From NCBI GenBank assembly GCA_002341165.1, contig DDNL01000032.1:24870-88869 (forward strand): a stretch of 64,000 nt of DNA, given 5' to 3'. The translations under genes and the position numbers were made by a program. Under the pieces are notes generated by a model. That model did no database searches. It was not told the DNA's origin and was given only the letters and a program-made list of their open reading frames with translations. Below are positions 46,860-55,731 of this stretch, piece after piece (within the stretch, counting starts at the first letter, position 1; the number at the start of each line of letters is the position of its first letter). Origin of the DNA: Shewanellaceae bacterium UBA2521. Its GTDB lineage: Bacteria; Pseudomonadota; Gammaproteobacteria; Enterobacterales; Shewanellaceae.

Positions 46860-47251
46860 AATACACCAACAACATTTGCATAGATTTAAATCATAAAATT
46901 GCAAGCAGTTTAGGGGGTTCAATCAGCTAAATCAAGTGTATTAAAGACTTATCTCTTACAATTGCGTTATCAATAACAGATTCAGCTACATCAAAGGCTG
47001 AGTCAAAGATATAAAGGCTACAGAGCAGCTTACCCAAACACCACAAAGATAAATGAGAAGTAAAGAGATGAAGCTGATCCTCATACAACACACCTAAATC
47101 AATAAGTTAAGTTCAAGCTCAAAAACCTATAGAATTTTAAAGGTCAAAATAACTTATGAAATCCGTTAGCTTAATTAAATCTTAACTTTACCTTTTACCT
47201 ATAAAAAGGTAAGGTAAATCTAAAGTTTACCTTCATACAATGAGTCCGCCT
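46860..47251. other. Divergent interval between queA and rdgC
   Basis: Contains an A/T-rich dyad of TTTACC/GGTAAA repeats at 47187-47218 just before rdgC. No small gene is supported. Nothing else recognisable. Confidence 0.6.
47187..47218. repeat. Dyad of TTTACC/GGTAAA repeats before rdgC
   Basis: TTTACCTTTTACCT and AGGTAAGGTAAA are near-perfect arms around a 6-nt loop, with a further TTTACC at 47227. It lies 22-53 bp before the rdgC start, an operator-like position. Confidence 0.6.
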
Positions 47252-48142
47252 ATGTGGTTTAAAAACATACTTATTTTTAAATTCAACAAGCCCTGCACAC
47301 TGACTGCAGAGCAGCTTGAACACGCACTCGATGCCTTTAAGTTTCACCCTTGTGCATCGCAAGAAAAACAAAGAATAGGTTTTACGCCTGTACTAGGCAA
47401 AACAGCACAGCAACTGGTGCATACTGTTGCCGAACAACACTTTGTGAGTATGACCAAGGAAGAAAAACATATTCCAACCCATGTCATTCAAGAAGCACTG
47501 CAAGAGCGTATTGAAGCTCTAGAAGAAAAAGAAGGACGCTTTCTACGTAAACAAGAAAAGCAAGCATTAAAAGATGATGTCATCATACAGCTGCTGCCTC
47601 GTGCATTCAGTCGTTATAGCCGCGCTCATGCACTCATTCTTCCTCAAGAAAACATCTTACTGGTTGACGCACCAAGTCGCTCTCAAGCAGAGGCTATGCT
47701 CGCTCTATTACGCAAAGCATTGGGATCACTTCCTGTTGTACCTCTTGAATTTGAGCAATCTGTCTCCCACACACTTACAGAATGGATTAAACAAGGACAT
47801 GCACCGCAACCTTTTAGTCTCTTACAAGAAGCCGAATTGAAAGATATCTCAGAAGAAGGTGCTGTGGTACGTTTAAAACAGCAAGAGCTACATGAAAAAG
47901 AGGTCATCGCCCATCTTGAAGCCGGTAAGATGGTCGAGAAGCTTGCACTGGAGTATAACGATGCAACACAGTTTATTTTAACCAAAGATGGCAGTTTAAA
48001 ACGTTTGAAGTTTTCTAAAGAGTTAACTTCTACCCACGATGAACTGAAAGACAACCCTCAAGCACACTTGGACGCTAATTTGAATCTGATGAGTCATGAA
48101 ATCAAACAAATTTTAAATCATCTCATGGGTTGTTTGGTTTGA
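47252..48142 (+). CDS. rdgC: Recombination-associated protein RdgC
   Basis: Ring-shaped DNA-binding protein that limits RecA activity. I place the start at MWFKNILIFKFN (47252) as in homologues; an ATG four codons upstream is also possible, neither has a good ribosome site. About 296 aa. Motifs: FTPVLGKTAQQLVHTVAEQH-like N-terminal segment, DDVIIQLLPRAFSRYSRAHA, LLRKALGSLPVVPLEFEQSV. Confidence 0.94.
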   Translation: MWFKNILIFKFNKPCTLTAEQLEHALDAFKFHPCASQEKQRIGFTPVLGKTAQQLVHTVAEQHFVSMTKEEKHIPTHVIQEALQERIEALEEKEGRFLRKQEKQALKDDVIIQLLPRAFSRYSRAHALILPQENILLVDAPSRSQAEAMLALLRKALGSLPVVPLEFEQSVSHTLTEWIKQGHAPQPFSLLQEAELKDISEEGAVVRLKQQELHEKEVIAHLEAGKMVEKLALEYNDATQFILTKDGSLKRLKFSKELTSTHDELKDNPQAHLDANLNLMSHEIKQILNHLMGCLV

Positions 48143-48170
48143 GCCTACGCGTTCTACAACGCATAATTTA

Positions 48171-48240
48171 AGCGCTTAAGCAGGTAAAACATAAACGAAA
48201 AGGCAGAAGTCGTTTATGATTAAAAGATAGCTTAAGCGCT
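48171..48240 (+). repeat. Nested inverted repeats between rdgC and ppnN
   Basis: Outer arms AGCGCTTAAGC (48171) and GCTTAAGCGCT (48230) and inner arms CATAAACGA (48190) and TCGTTTATG (48210) are both perfect. They could fold as one long hairpin with an internal loop. No T-tract follows, so simple termination is unlikely. It ends 41 nt before the ppnN start. Confidence 0.7.
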
Positions 48241-48281
48241 GTATGCTGTACGCTTATCACTTTTCTTAAAAAGGAAATCTT

Positions 48282-49646
48282 ATGGAAGTGACTATCAACC
48301 CTCGTGGTAGCATGGTGCAACTCTCAAAGTTAGAAGTAGAACGGCTCCAAAAAAATGCACAAAGCCGCTTGTACCAGCTTTATCGTCGTTGCTCTCTTGC
48401 AGTGCTTTCTTCCGGTGCTCATTGCGACAGTTCGGAAAAGTTGTTCTCAGCACATCAAGACTTTGATATTCATATCGTCTGTGTTGAGCGCGGCATTAAG
48501 ATCGAACTGCATAATCCTCCGCATGAAGCTTTTGTCGATGGACAAATCATGCACGGCATTCAAGAGCACCTTTGTGCCGTGCTACGTGATATTTTATTTT
48601 TAAGCGATCAGTTTACCTTAACGTCGAAAAAGCCTAAAGAACAATCGAGTCAAATTACCAATCATGTATTTGATATACTTAGACATTCTGAAACACTCTC
48701 TATTGATCAAGATCCGAATCTCATCGTATGCTGGGGTGGTCATAGCATCAATGAAGCCGAGTATAAATACACAAAGGAAGTGGGTTATCAATTGGGTTTA
48801 AGAGGTCTTGATATTTGTACAGGCTGCGGTCCAGGTGCCATGAAAGGTCCTATGAAAGGTGCAAGTATTGGTCATGCTAAACAACGTATTCTTGATGGCC
48901 GTTTTATCGGCTTAACCGAACCCAGTATTATTGCCGCGGAGCCTCCGAATCAGATTGTGAATCAGCTGGTGATCTTACCTGATATTGAAAAGCGCCTAGA
49001 AGCTTTTGTTCGCTTGTCTCACGGTATTATTATTTTTCCAGGTGGCGTGGGTACTACAGAAGAGCTGCTTTATCTACTAGGTATAAAGCTCAATAGCGCG
49101 AATCGAGACGAGCAACTCCCCCTCATCTTAACCGGCCCTCAGTCAAGTAAAAATTACTTCGAAGCTGTGGATCTCTTTGTAGGTGAAATACTTGGAGAAG
49201 AAGCACAGAAACTCTACACCATCATCATCGATGACCCGATTAAAGTGGCACAGGTTTTAAAAGAAAGCACCGAAAAAGTAAAACAACATCGACGGAAAAC
49301 AGGAGATTCTTACCAATTTAATTGGCGATTGAACATCGAGCCTGATTTTCAAGTCCCCTTCTCTCCGACACACGAAAACATGGCAGGCTTAAATTTATCT
49401 TTTGATCAAGATAAAGCCAGTTTAGCAGCCAACTTACGCCGTGTTTTCTCCGGCATTGTTGCCGGTAATGTTAAGAGTGAAACAACCAAAGCCATTGATG
49501 AGTTGGGCCCTTTCCAGCTTCATGGAGACGCTCAGATGATGTCTTTGGTGGATAAACTTCTTACTGACTTCATCACACAAGGGCGTATGAAACTACCGGG
49601 TACTGAATACACACCTTGCTATGAAATAGTCAAATTATCTTCTTAA
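48282..49646 (+). CDS. ppnN: Nucleotide 5'-monophosphate nucleosidase PpnN (YgdH, LOG family)
   Basis: 454 aa, identical in length to E. coli PpnN, which cleaves purine and pyrimidine nucleoside monophosphates and binds (p)ppGpp. The LOG catalytic motif is [18 protein letters not shown] near residue 258. The N-terminal extension and C-terminal domain specific to PpnN are present. AAAGG-type ribosome site. Upstream lies an unusual structured element. Confidence 0.95.
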   Translation: MEVTINPRGSMVQLSKLEVERLQKNAQSRLYQLYRRCSLAVLSSGAHCDSSEKLFSAHQDFDIHIVCVERGIKIELHNPPHEAFVDGQIMHGIQEHLCAVLRDILFLSDQFTLTSKKPKEQSSQITNHVFDILRHSETLSIDQDPNLIVCWGGHSINEAEYKYTKEVGYQLGLRGLDICTGCGPGAMKGPMKGASIGHAKQRILDGRFIGLTEPSIIAAEPPNQIVNQLVILPDIEKRLEAFVRLSHGIIIFPGGVGTTEELLYLLGIKLNSANRDEQLPLILTGPQSSKNYFEAVDLFVGEILGEEAQKLYTIIIDDPIKVAQVLKESTEKVKQHRRKTGDSYQFNWRLNIEPDFQVPFSPTHENMAGLNLSFDQDKASLAANLRRVFSGIVAGNVKSETTKAIDELGPFQLHGDAQMMSLVDKLLTDFITQGRMKLPGTEYTPCYEIVKLSS

Positions 49647-49674
49647 GTGTACCAATTCGTATGAGGAAACATTG

Positions 49675-50370
49675 ATGTCTCAAACCATTTTAATCACAGG
49701 TGCAAATCGAGGCTTAGGCCTCGAATTTACTCGACAGTACTTAGAATATCAAAATCAGGTGATCGCTTGCTGTCGAGATTTAAACAAAGCTTTGGCTCTA
49801 CACGATCTAAAAGAGAAGTATCCGCACACTTTAACCTTAATACAACTTGATGTAACAGATACGGATGCCGTACACAAACTTGCACAAGATTTAGAACATA
49901 CAGAACTTGATTTGCTGATCAATAATGCAGGAGTTTACGGTCCAAAGCATAAACCTCTTGGTGCACTCTGTGCTGAGGACTTTGAAGAAGTGCTCAAAGT
50001 CAACACTATTGCTCCCTTAATACTGAGTCAGGCTTTTATTCCTCACCTAGCTCAAACACAAGGTAAAGTTGCTTTTATCACAAGTAGAATGGGTAGTATA
50101 ACTGATAACCAAAGTGGTGGCTCTTACCTGTACCGCGCATCTAAAGCAGCGCTCAATGCTTTAGGAAAAAGTCTCGCGCTTGACTTAGAAGCCGATGATA
50201 TCAAGGTCTTAATTATACATCCCGGCTGGGTCAAAACCGATATGGGTGGAGAACACGCCTGGATCACTCCGGAACAATCGATATCGCAAATGCGTAAGCT
50301 CATTCATTCCATTACGCTTGACCAAAGTGGTCAATTTTGGCATTGTGACGGTTCTAAACTACCTTGGTAA
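49675..50370 (+). CDS. Short-chain dehydrogenase/reductase (C-factor-like)
   Basis: 231 aa, started at the ATG at 49675 with AGGA 7 nt upstream. The NAD(P) motif is ITGANRGLGLEFTRQY, the NNAG equivalent is LLINNAGVYGP, and the catalytic Tyr-Lys pair is in YRASKAALNALGKSLAL. Closest in style to the CsgA/C-factor-like group. The substrate is unknown. It follows ppnN by 28 bp, probably in one transcript. Confidence 0.9.
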   Translation: MSQTILITGANRGLGLEFTRQYLEYQNQVIACCRDLNKALALHDLKEKYPHTLTLIQLDVTDTDAVHKLAQDLEHTELDLLINNAGVYGPKHKPLGALCAEDFEEVLKVNTIAPLILSQAFIPHLAQTQGKVAFITSRMGSITDNQSGGSYLYRASKAALNALGKSLALDLEADDIKVLIIHPGWVKTDMGGEHAWITPEQSISQMRKLIHSITLDQSGQFWHCDGSKLPW

Positions 50371-50412
50371 AACAAATCGGAAATAAAAAATATAACAAAG
50401 GAATCACCAAAT

Positions 50413-51000
50413 ATGAGATTTCGTTTTAAAAAAACAGCTCTTTCTTTTACAGTTGCAACCATAACATCCTTATCTGGTTGTTCAAGCACCCCTTTTGAAG
50501 CACAGAACATACAACGCCTCTTAAACAGCGAGGAAAAAACAATTCTGACGAAAGCATACAAGAAATCACCTTGTGATGATAACATTTATAGCCCTTTACT
50601 TCTCTCGATTCAAGATCGACGCTGGCGCCCTAAAAAAAGCAAAGAAAGTATGTGTGACTTGCTCAAGCCCATACGCTGGATCGACAGCAACACCTGCGCT
50701 TCTAGCACCAGTCATGCCACGATAGAAGAAGAGTTTCAGGCATTTCATGGTGCCTCTTTACAAGAAGTCTGTTATCTATCACCGCAACACAACACCATAG
50801 ATCCTATTCGAGGCACCATCTCTGTTCAATCCAAGCATGATATGGTTGAGCTCATGCAGGCTGCAGTTGAATGTGAAGCTGTACGCTATAGCTTTATTGA
50901 GCTCACATCTAATGAAACAGTCGGTCCAGAAGAATATCAAAAAGTTTCTGCGCTGATTGAGATGTGCTTAAACAAACAAAAAGCGACAACTCAACGATAA
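50413..51000 (+). CDS. Putative lipoprotein, unknown function
   Basis: 195 aa. Signal peptide with a good lipobox (TSLSGC, Cys at about residue 23). The mature part has six Cys and an Arg/Lys-rich stretch (DRRWRPKKSKE). Ribosome site AAGGAAT. No family recognised. It follows the SDR gene by 42 bp. Confidence 0.65.
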   Translation: MRFRFKKTALSFTVATITSLSGCSSTPFEAQNIQRLLNSEEKTILTKAYKKSPCDDNIYSPLLLSIQDRRWRPKKSKESMCDLLKPIRWIDSNTCASSTSHATIEEEFQAFHGASLQEVCYLSPQHNTIDPIRGTISVQSKHDMVELMQAAVECEAVRYSFIELTSNETVGPEEYQKVSALIEMCLNKQKATTQR

Positions 51001-51097
51001 AACCCCTTGTCTCACAGAACATACAATCTGTATATATTTTATGCAGCTTGTATGTGCTTTTTCTGCGCCTCTCTCTCCACTATCTACTATAATTACA

Positions 51098-51116
51098 TTA
51101 TGCAACAATTGCATAA
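51098..51116. promoter_or_regulatory. Operator-like dyad upstream of the MATE-like gene
   Basis: TTATGCAA and TTGCATAA are perfect 8-bp arms with 3 bp between. A TATAAT hexamer lies 5 bp before it, so the dyad would overlap the start of a transcript. No good -35 was seen. Confidence 0.45.
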
Positions 51117-51275
51117 GACTACAGTATGAACTTCTTGGTAAAACCGTGAGTCCAACACCTTAACGCTTTGAAAAATAAGGTCTTTGTCACCCCCTATCAA
51201 AAGGTTGTTATCAATCTATCATGAGGTATAGATCGCGGCTATGCACACACAAAAATATAAAGTAGGTACGCATCG

Positions 51276-52592
51276 ATGAGCGGCTCGCAACAAACCATGA
51301 GCTTTCCTTATTTAAAGACTTTTATGATGTTTCTCCTCGCAATGGGGTTAAATCGTTTAGTCCGACAAACTGATCTATCTTTTTTATCTTATTATGACCC
51401 TAGCTATTTAACTATTTTTGCATATCTCAGTCGTATGAACTGGTTTGAAAGTATCATTATTTTTTCTTTTGTACCTCTGATTATCAAAATGGTTTTAGAG
51501 TATCGCTATTCACCCATGATGGGACGTATTTTTGGAGCTATTATTCTGCTATCAATGATGACAATAATGCTCTCTTCACTGGTTTATTTTATCTCTATTT
51601 TTGGTGCCGGATTGTACGAAGATTCACCTTTTTATATGTACGGCGCTTTATATCAGATAGGTTTAATTCCTATTGTGATGATGATTTCTTTTTTACATAT
51701 GACTTTATTTTCATTAGGATATGGACAATACGTGTTGGCTTTAACTGTATATAAACTTTTTTTAAATGCTATTTTAGACTATCTTTTTATTTATTATTTC
51801 GACTTAGGTTTTCATGGTGTTTTTATTGCGACATATTTTGTCTATATATTTACTTTATATATGTTTATTTACAAGCTTGAGAAAGAAGGGGTTAATTTAA
51901 AACCCAAAGCAGAAATAAAAGAATATCTGAAACTCATTCGAAAAAAGATCAGCTTGATAGGATACGAAATAGTAAGGCTATTTTCTTCTTTAGTGATTAT
52001 TCACTTACTTTTTTTTATAGCTTATAACCACATCACAAAACAAAGTTTTTTGGAGTTTTCCGCAGCACATGAATTTTTATTTTTAACAAATCTTTTTAGT
52101 ATCGCGCTTTTACGTGTAACCACTATGTATATGGAACAACATCGAGAACAACTACAAAATAACCTTTCTTTCCAACAAGGACGACACTTGTTCACTTATG
52201 TTATGTTCGCCGGCTTTTTCATAGGTATCCTGTGTTTTGCATATCATGAAGTGATAGCTTATCGACTTTATAATATTCAGAACATAAGTCATATGTGGTC
52301 AAACTTTATGTTATGTCTGATTTTATATTATCCTTTAAATTTTCTATGTTCATTAGTTGTTTCGATGTTTCATGTTTATAACTCATTTAAACGCATCACC
52401 TTCCTAGAAACTTTTACAAAATGGGGCATACAGCTTCCTCTGGCATCTTATGGAATTTTAACCGGGGAATCTATTCTTTTATGGATTGCCATGATTATTG
52501 CTGAGCTATTTATGCTGGTAGCTGGTCTTTTTATTTTGAATCAAATTCGTAAAGCACCAGAAAAAAGTGAAAATGAACCTCTCGCATATTAG
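51276..52592 (+). CDS. Multi-pass membrane protein, MATE/MOP-superfamily-like
   Basis: 438 aa with about 12 membrane segments in two similar halves. LFLNAILDYLFIYYFDLGFH followed by GVFIATYFVYIFTLYMFIYK resembles the repeated MATE pattern, but overall similarity is weak to my eye. Relatives export drugs or lipid-linked sugars. Neither substrate nor exact family can be fixed. The gene is rich in TTT/TTA codons and lies alone. Confidence 0.55.
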   Translation: MSGSQQTMSFPYLKTFMMFLLAMGLNRLVRQTDLSFLSYYDPSYLTIFAYLSRMNWFESIIIFSFVPLIIKMVLEYRYSPMMGRIFGAIILLSMMTIMLSSLVYFISIFGAGLYEDSPFYMYGALYQIGLIPIVMMISFLHMTLFSLGYGQYVLALTVYKLFLNAILDYLFIYYFDLGFHGVFIATYFVYIFTLYMFIYKLEKEGVNLKPKAEIKEYLKLIRKKISLIGYEIVRLFSSLVIIHLLFFIAYNHITKQSFLEFSAAHEFLFLTNLFSIALLRVTTMYMEQHREQLQNNLSFQQGRHLFTYVMFAGFFIGILCFAYHEVIAYRLYNIQNISHMWSNFMLCLILYYPLNFLCSLVVSMFHVYNSFKRITFLETFTKWGIQLPLASYGILTGESILLWIAMIIAELFMLVAGLFILNQIRKAPEKSENEPLAY

Positions 52593-52695
52593 AAGGCTGT
52601 TTAAAAAGCAATCAAGCTGTAAATAATGCAACAATTTTCAACCTATTTTTATTTGGAAATCTATTTAATTCTTGTTGATTGCAAATTTTAGCTGT

Positions 52696-53274
52696 ATGTT
52701 ACCTTTTATTTTTTATAAAAACTTCATGTTGCTTAAATTTTATTTCGTTAACTTTACAATTATTTTCATTTGCTTTGTCATCAAATGGCATGCAGCCAAA
52801 ACTAAAGCACGCCAACACAGTTACCTCTACCAACCCAGCAAAAATCAGCCAAAACTATCTGCCGATTTCAATTGTCATGCTTATGAGTCTATAGATAAGC
52901 TCTTTACAGCATGTGAACTACGTTTTTATAGAGCTCTCGAACAGGTCATTCCAGATTCCATGCTAATTTTTGGTAAAGTTAGAATCGCAGATGTACTGAA
53001 GCCCAAAGAAGGCTTTAACGGTCAGGAACGCTATAAGATATTTGGAAAAATATGCGCCAAGCATCTTGACTATGTCATTTGCGACAAAAGAAGCTTAAAC
53101 GTTATATGCTGTATTGAGCTGCACGATCAGTCTCATCAACGAGCAGATAGAATCGAGCGTGATGTGTTTGTGCGTAAAATCTTTAAGTCTTCTGGAGTCA
53201 AACTGATCGAAATTACAGCAAAAGGACAATATAATCTGAAATGTCTCAGAAAAGATCTGAAATTTCTTTTTTGA
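52696..53274 (+). CDS. DUF2726-domain protein with N-terminal membrane segment
   Basis: About 192 aa from the ATG at 52696; start uncertain (a TTG at 52672 and an ATG at 52726 share the frame, none has a ribosome site). One membrane segment (about 12-35) is followed by a DUF2726/restriction-endonuclease-like domain: FYRALEQVIPDSMLIFGKVR, HLDYVICDKRSLNVICCIEL, HDQSHQRADRIERD. The Asp-x-n-Glu-x-His pattern resembles nuclease-fold DUF2726 proteins, but activity is not established. Confidence 0.72.
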   Translation: MLPFIFYKNFMLLKFYFVNFTIIFICFVIKWHAAKTKARQHSYLYQPSKNQPKLSADFNCHAYESIDKLFTACELRFYRALEQVIPDSMLIFGKVRIADVLKPKEGFNGQERYKIFGKICAKHLDYVICDKRSLNVICCIELHDQSHQRADRIERDVFVRKIFKSSGVKLIEITAKGQYNLKCLRKDLKFLF

Positions 53275-53391
53275 CCTGTTTCTTTCAGAAAAGTATTAAT
53301 TTTTTGACTGATTAACTTGCAAGAACAGTAGTGTTCTTGTTAAATATAAATTTAATTTTTCTAATTTTTACATCTACTTAAAGGATTAATC

Positions 53392-53493
53392 ATGGAAATT
53401 ATTATTTTTCTTTGTACTCTTGCTCTGGGTATTGTATTTGTGCTTTATACCGAGATGAATAAAGCCAAGAAAGATCATGAAGAAAAAGACTAA
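53392..53493 (+). CDS. Small membrane protein, 33 aa
   Basis: ATG with AAAGGA 6 nt upstream, encoding MEIIIFLCTLALGIVFVLYT and then a charged tail EMNKAKKDHEEKD. The single hydrophobic helix plus short charged cytoplasmic-type tail is typical of small bacterial membrane peptides. It has its own upstream AT-rich region and is followed by a perfect hairpin, so it looks like an independent gene. I do not recognise the family. Confidence 0.65.
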   Translation: MEIIIFLCTLALGIVFVLYTEMNKAKKDHEEKD

Positions 53494-53513
53494 GCAATCT
53501 TCTTCTTACCCAT

Positions 53514-53549
53514 AAAAAAAGCGAGATCGTTAACACATCTCGCTTTAAA
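53514..53549. terminator. Perfect 10-bp hairpin after the 33-aa gene
   Basis: AAAGCGAGAT and ATCTCGCTTT pair around 9 nt. The T-tract is strong only on the minus strand (seven T); the plus strand has TTTAAAT. It may act in both directions. Confidence 0.7.
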
Positions 53550-53687
53550 TACTTGAAAATAGGAGCAACAACCATGGTTTCGGCCACTTTTTATATCATA
53601 GCAACATCTCTTACGTCTCATTCTCTCTCAGCCGTATGTAACGGAAGCTGAGATCATACATCTCTCTCATAAGAAAAGGATATCCTA

Positions 53688-54644
53688 ATGAGTTTACTTT
53701 GTTTCGGTGAAGTTTTAGTTGATTTATTATCGAATGACAGTCAACCTGAGCAGTTTACTAAATTCGCAGGTGGTGCACCTGCAAATGTCGCAGTTGCTTA
53801 TGCCAAGCTCGGAGGCAATGCGAGTTTTGTCGGCATGCTCGGCAAAGATAAGTTTGGGGACTTTCTTGAACAAGAGCTACAACAAGCAGGCGTACACACC
53901 AAATATTGTAAACGCACAGCTAAAGCTCAAACTGCATTAGCTTTTATCTGTCTAGATAAACATAACGAACGCGATTTTACTTTCTATCGCTCTCAAACTG
54001 CTGATTTACTTTTTAAAGCACATGATTTTTGTCTTGCTGCTTTTCAACAACATGAGATATTTCATATGTGCTCTAATAGTTTGTGCGAACAAGCTATTTT
54101 TCAAACAACGCTGAAAGGACTAGAGCAAGCCAAAGCAGCATGTTGTCTTATTAGTTTTGATATCAACTTACGTACCCATTTGTGGCAAACACCCAAGCAT
54201 ATCTATTCAAGAGTCATGAAGGTGATTGCGTCAACGGATATTTTAAAGCTCAATGAAGATGAATTAAAATGGCTCACAGAACATGCAAAACCTGAGCACG
54301 CCAAGCAAGATCTCATTCAGCTATGCTTTCAACTAGGTGTGCAAGTGATTTTACTCACCCGAGGAAAGCAACATATCACCTGCTATACACAGAACTCTCA
54401 AATGGATGTCACACCACCCTCTTGTGATACGATCGATACCACAGCTGCAGGAGATGCCTTTATTGGCGGTTTTCTTTACGCGATGAGTCAACAGATCATT
54501 CACAAACAACCTCTTAGTGCATCGCAACTCAGGGAGTCTATTGTCTTTGCAAGCTACTGTGGTTCTTTTTGTGTTACGCGTTCAGGCGCTTTTAGTGCTT
54601 TGCCGACGCAAGATGATATAAATACTTTTGTACAGTCCATCTAA
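53688..54644 (+). CDS. PfkB-family sugar kinase (fructokinase-like)
   Basis: 318 aa ribokinase fold. N-terminal KFAGGAPANVAVAYAKLGGN and C-terminal anion-hole motif TIDTTAAGDAFIGGFLYAMS with the catalytic Asp. The most similar group by pattern is bacterial fructokinase, but sugar specificity cannot be read reliably. AAAGGA ribosome site. Monocistronic. Confidence 0.9.
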   Translation: MSLLCFGEVLVDLLSNDSQPEQFTKFAGGAPANVAVAYAKLGGNASFVGMLGKDKFGDFLEQELQQAGVHTKYCKRTAKAQTALAFICLDKHNERDFTFYRSQTADLLFKAHDFCLAAFQQHEIFHMCSNSLCEQAIFQTTLKGLEQAKAACCLISFDINLRTHLWQTPKHIYSRVMKVIASTDILKLNEDELKWLTEHAKPEHAKQDLIQLCFQLGVQVILLTRGKQHITCYTQNSQMDVTPPSCDTIDTTAAGDAFIGGFLYAMSQQIIHKQPLSASQLRESIVFASYCGSFCVTRSGAFSALPTQDDINTFVQSI

Positions 54645-54671
54645 TTAAGCAACGCGTCACTTTTTTATGTC

Positions 54672-54709
54672 AGTCTTAATTCTTAACTCTTTGATTTAGA
54701 ATTAAGACT
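54672..54709. repeat. Perfect 12-bp inverted repeat between kinase and OxyR-like genes
   Basis: AGTCTTAATTCT and AGAATTAAGACT, 14 bp apart. Neither strand has a T-tract after the stem, so an intrinsic terminator is unlikely. It may bind a regulator or stabilise an mRNA end. Confidence 0.65.
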
Positions 54710-54825
54710 TGACTCAACTCAATGAGCAAGCCCAAAAATTACACTTTTCCGCTTAATTTTGTATTTACTTTACTCGACCCTTGCCGATATGTTTTTAAGC
54801 TTTCCTAATAAGATACCGACTTCTC

Positions 54826-55731
54826 ATGAAAAATATGCCTAGCCTGAAAAGTATGTTTTATTTGATTAAATTACATGAGTTACAGCATTTCAGTCGTGCT
54901 GCAAAAGCTTGTTCTATCACACAATCAACACTCTCTATCGGTATTCAAACTTTAGAAAAGCAATTAGGTATGCCTCTGCTTGAAAGACAACATAAATCTT
55001 TTGTTTTTACAGAAACAGGAGAAGAAGTGGTCAAACGCTGCAAGAAAATCTTGATGGATGTCTCAGAGATTACTGATCTTGCGCGCTCTGATGGCAAGCC
55101 TTTTCATGGCACATTACAGCTCGGTTGTATCTCAACCATAGCACCTTTTTTGTTGCCCAAAGTAGTAAAGCAAACTCAAGAGAAGTGGTCTGATCTAAAA
55201 TTAGTCATTACTGAAGATGTCAGCAGCCAACTGCTGGAAAAGCTTCATTTAGGTGAGATAGATGTTGCTCTTTTAGCTCTTCCAGCCAAATTAAAGGATA
55301 TGCAATCTTATTCTTTAGGCAAAGAAAGACTACAGTGGGTTGCTCATAGAAAGCATGTTTCCCCTATGCAAGAGCCTGTCAACTTAAATACCATACCCAA
55401 TCAAAGTTTATTTATGCTCGATAAAACACATTGTCTTTACGATCATATCATGCAAGATGCAGAAAAAAGTCATCATCAAAAAATCAACCCAAACGCATTT
55501 TACGACTTATCGACACTCATTCAAATGACGAATACATATCAAGGGATTACTTGCTTACCTCAGATGGCTCTTAAGTCTCATATTCTCAATCATTCTGATT
55601 TAGAAGTCATTCGACAAAACACACCTGCGTTAGAAAGAGAAATTTGCTTAGTATGGCGTCCTTCTAGCCACAGAGTGCATACATTAAGAGCTCTTGCAGC
55701 ATTAATTGAGCAACAAATGCGCATACTTTAA
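54826..55731 (+). CDS. LysR-type regulator, OxyR-like, with only one of the two redox cysteines
   Basis: 301 aa. N-terminal winged helix (FSRAAKACSITQSTLSIGIQ) and a substrate-binding fold; the DKTHCLYDHIM segment matches the peroxide-sensing GHCLRDQAM of OxyR, so Cys203 corresponds to Cys199 of E. coli. The partner Cys208 is Ala212 here. An extra Cys (243) lies in GITCLPQMA. It is best called OxyR-like; a classical Cys199-Cys208 disulfide switch is not possible. It overlaps the end of mutH by 4 bp. Confidence 0.85.
   Translation: MKNMPSLKSMFYLIKLHELQHFSRAAKACSITQSTLSIGIQTLEKQLGMPLLERQHKSFVFTETGEEVVKRCKKILMDVSEITDLARSDGKPFHGTLQLGCISTIAPFLLPKVVKQTQEKWSDLKLVITEDVSSQLLEKLHLGEIDVALLALPAKLKDMQSYSLGKERLQWVAHRKHVSPMQEPVNLNTIPNQSLFMLDKTHCLYDHIMQDAEKSHHQKINPNAFYDLSTLIQMTNTYQGITCLPQMALKSHILNHSDLEVIRQNTPALEREICLVWRPSSHRVHTLRALAALIEQQMRIL

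Noticed and set aside
53574..53651. 25-codon frame with AGGAG before it
   Set aside because: Short, weakly hydrophobic and not followed by a clear end signal; too little to call.
54760..54800. GCCGATAT as a sigma-28 -10 element before the OxyR-like gene
   Set aside because: The sequence at the correct -35 distance (TTTACTTT) does not match TAAAGTTT.
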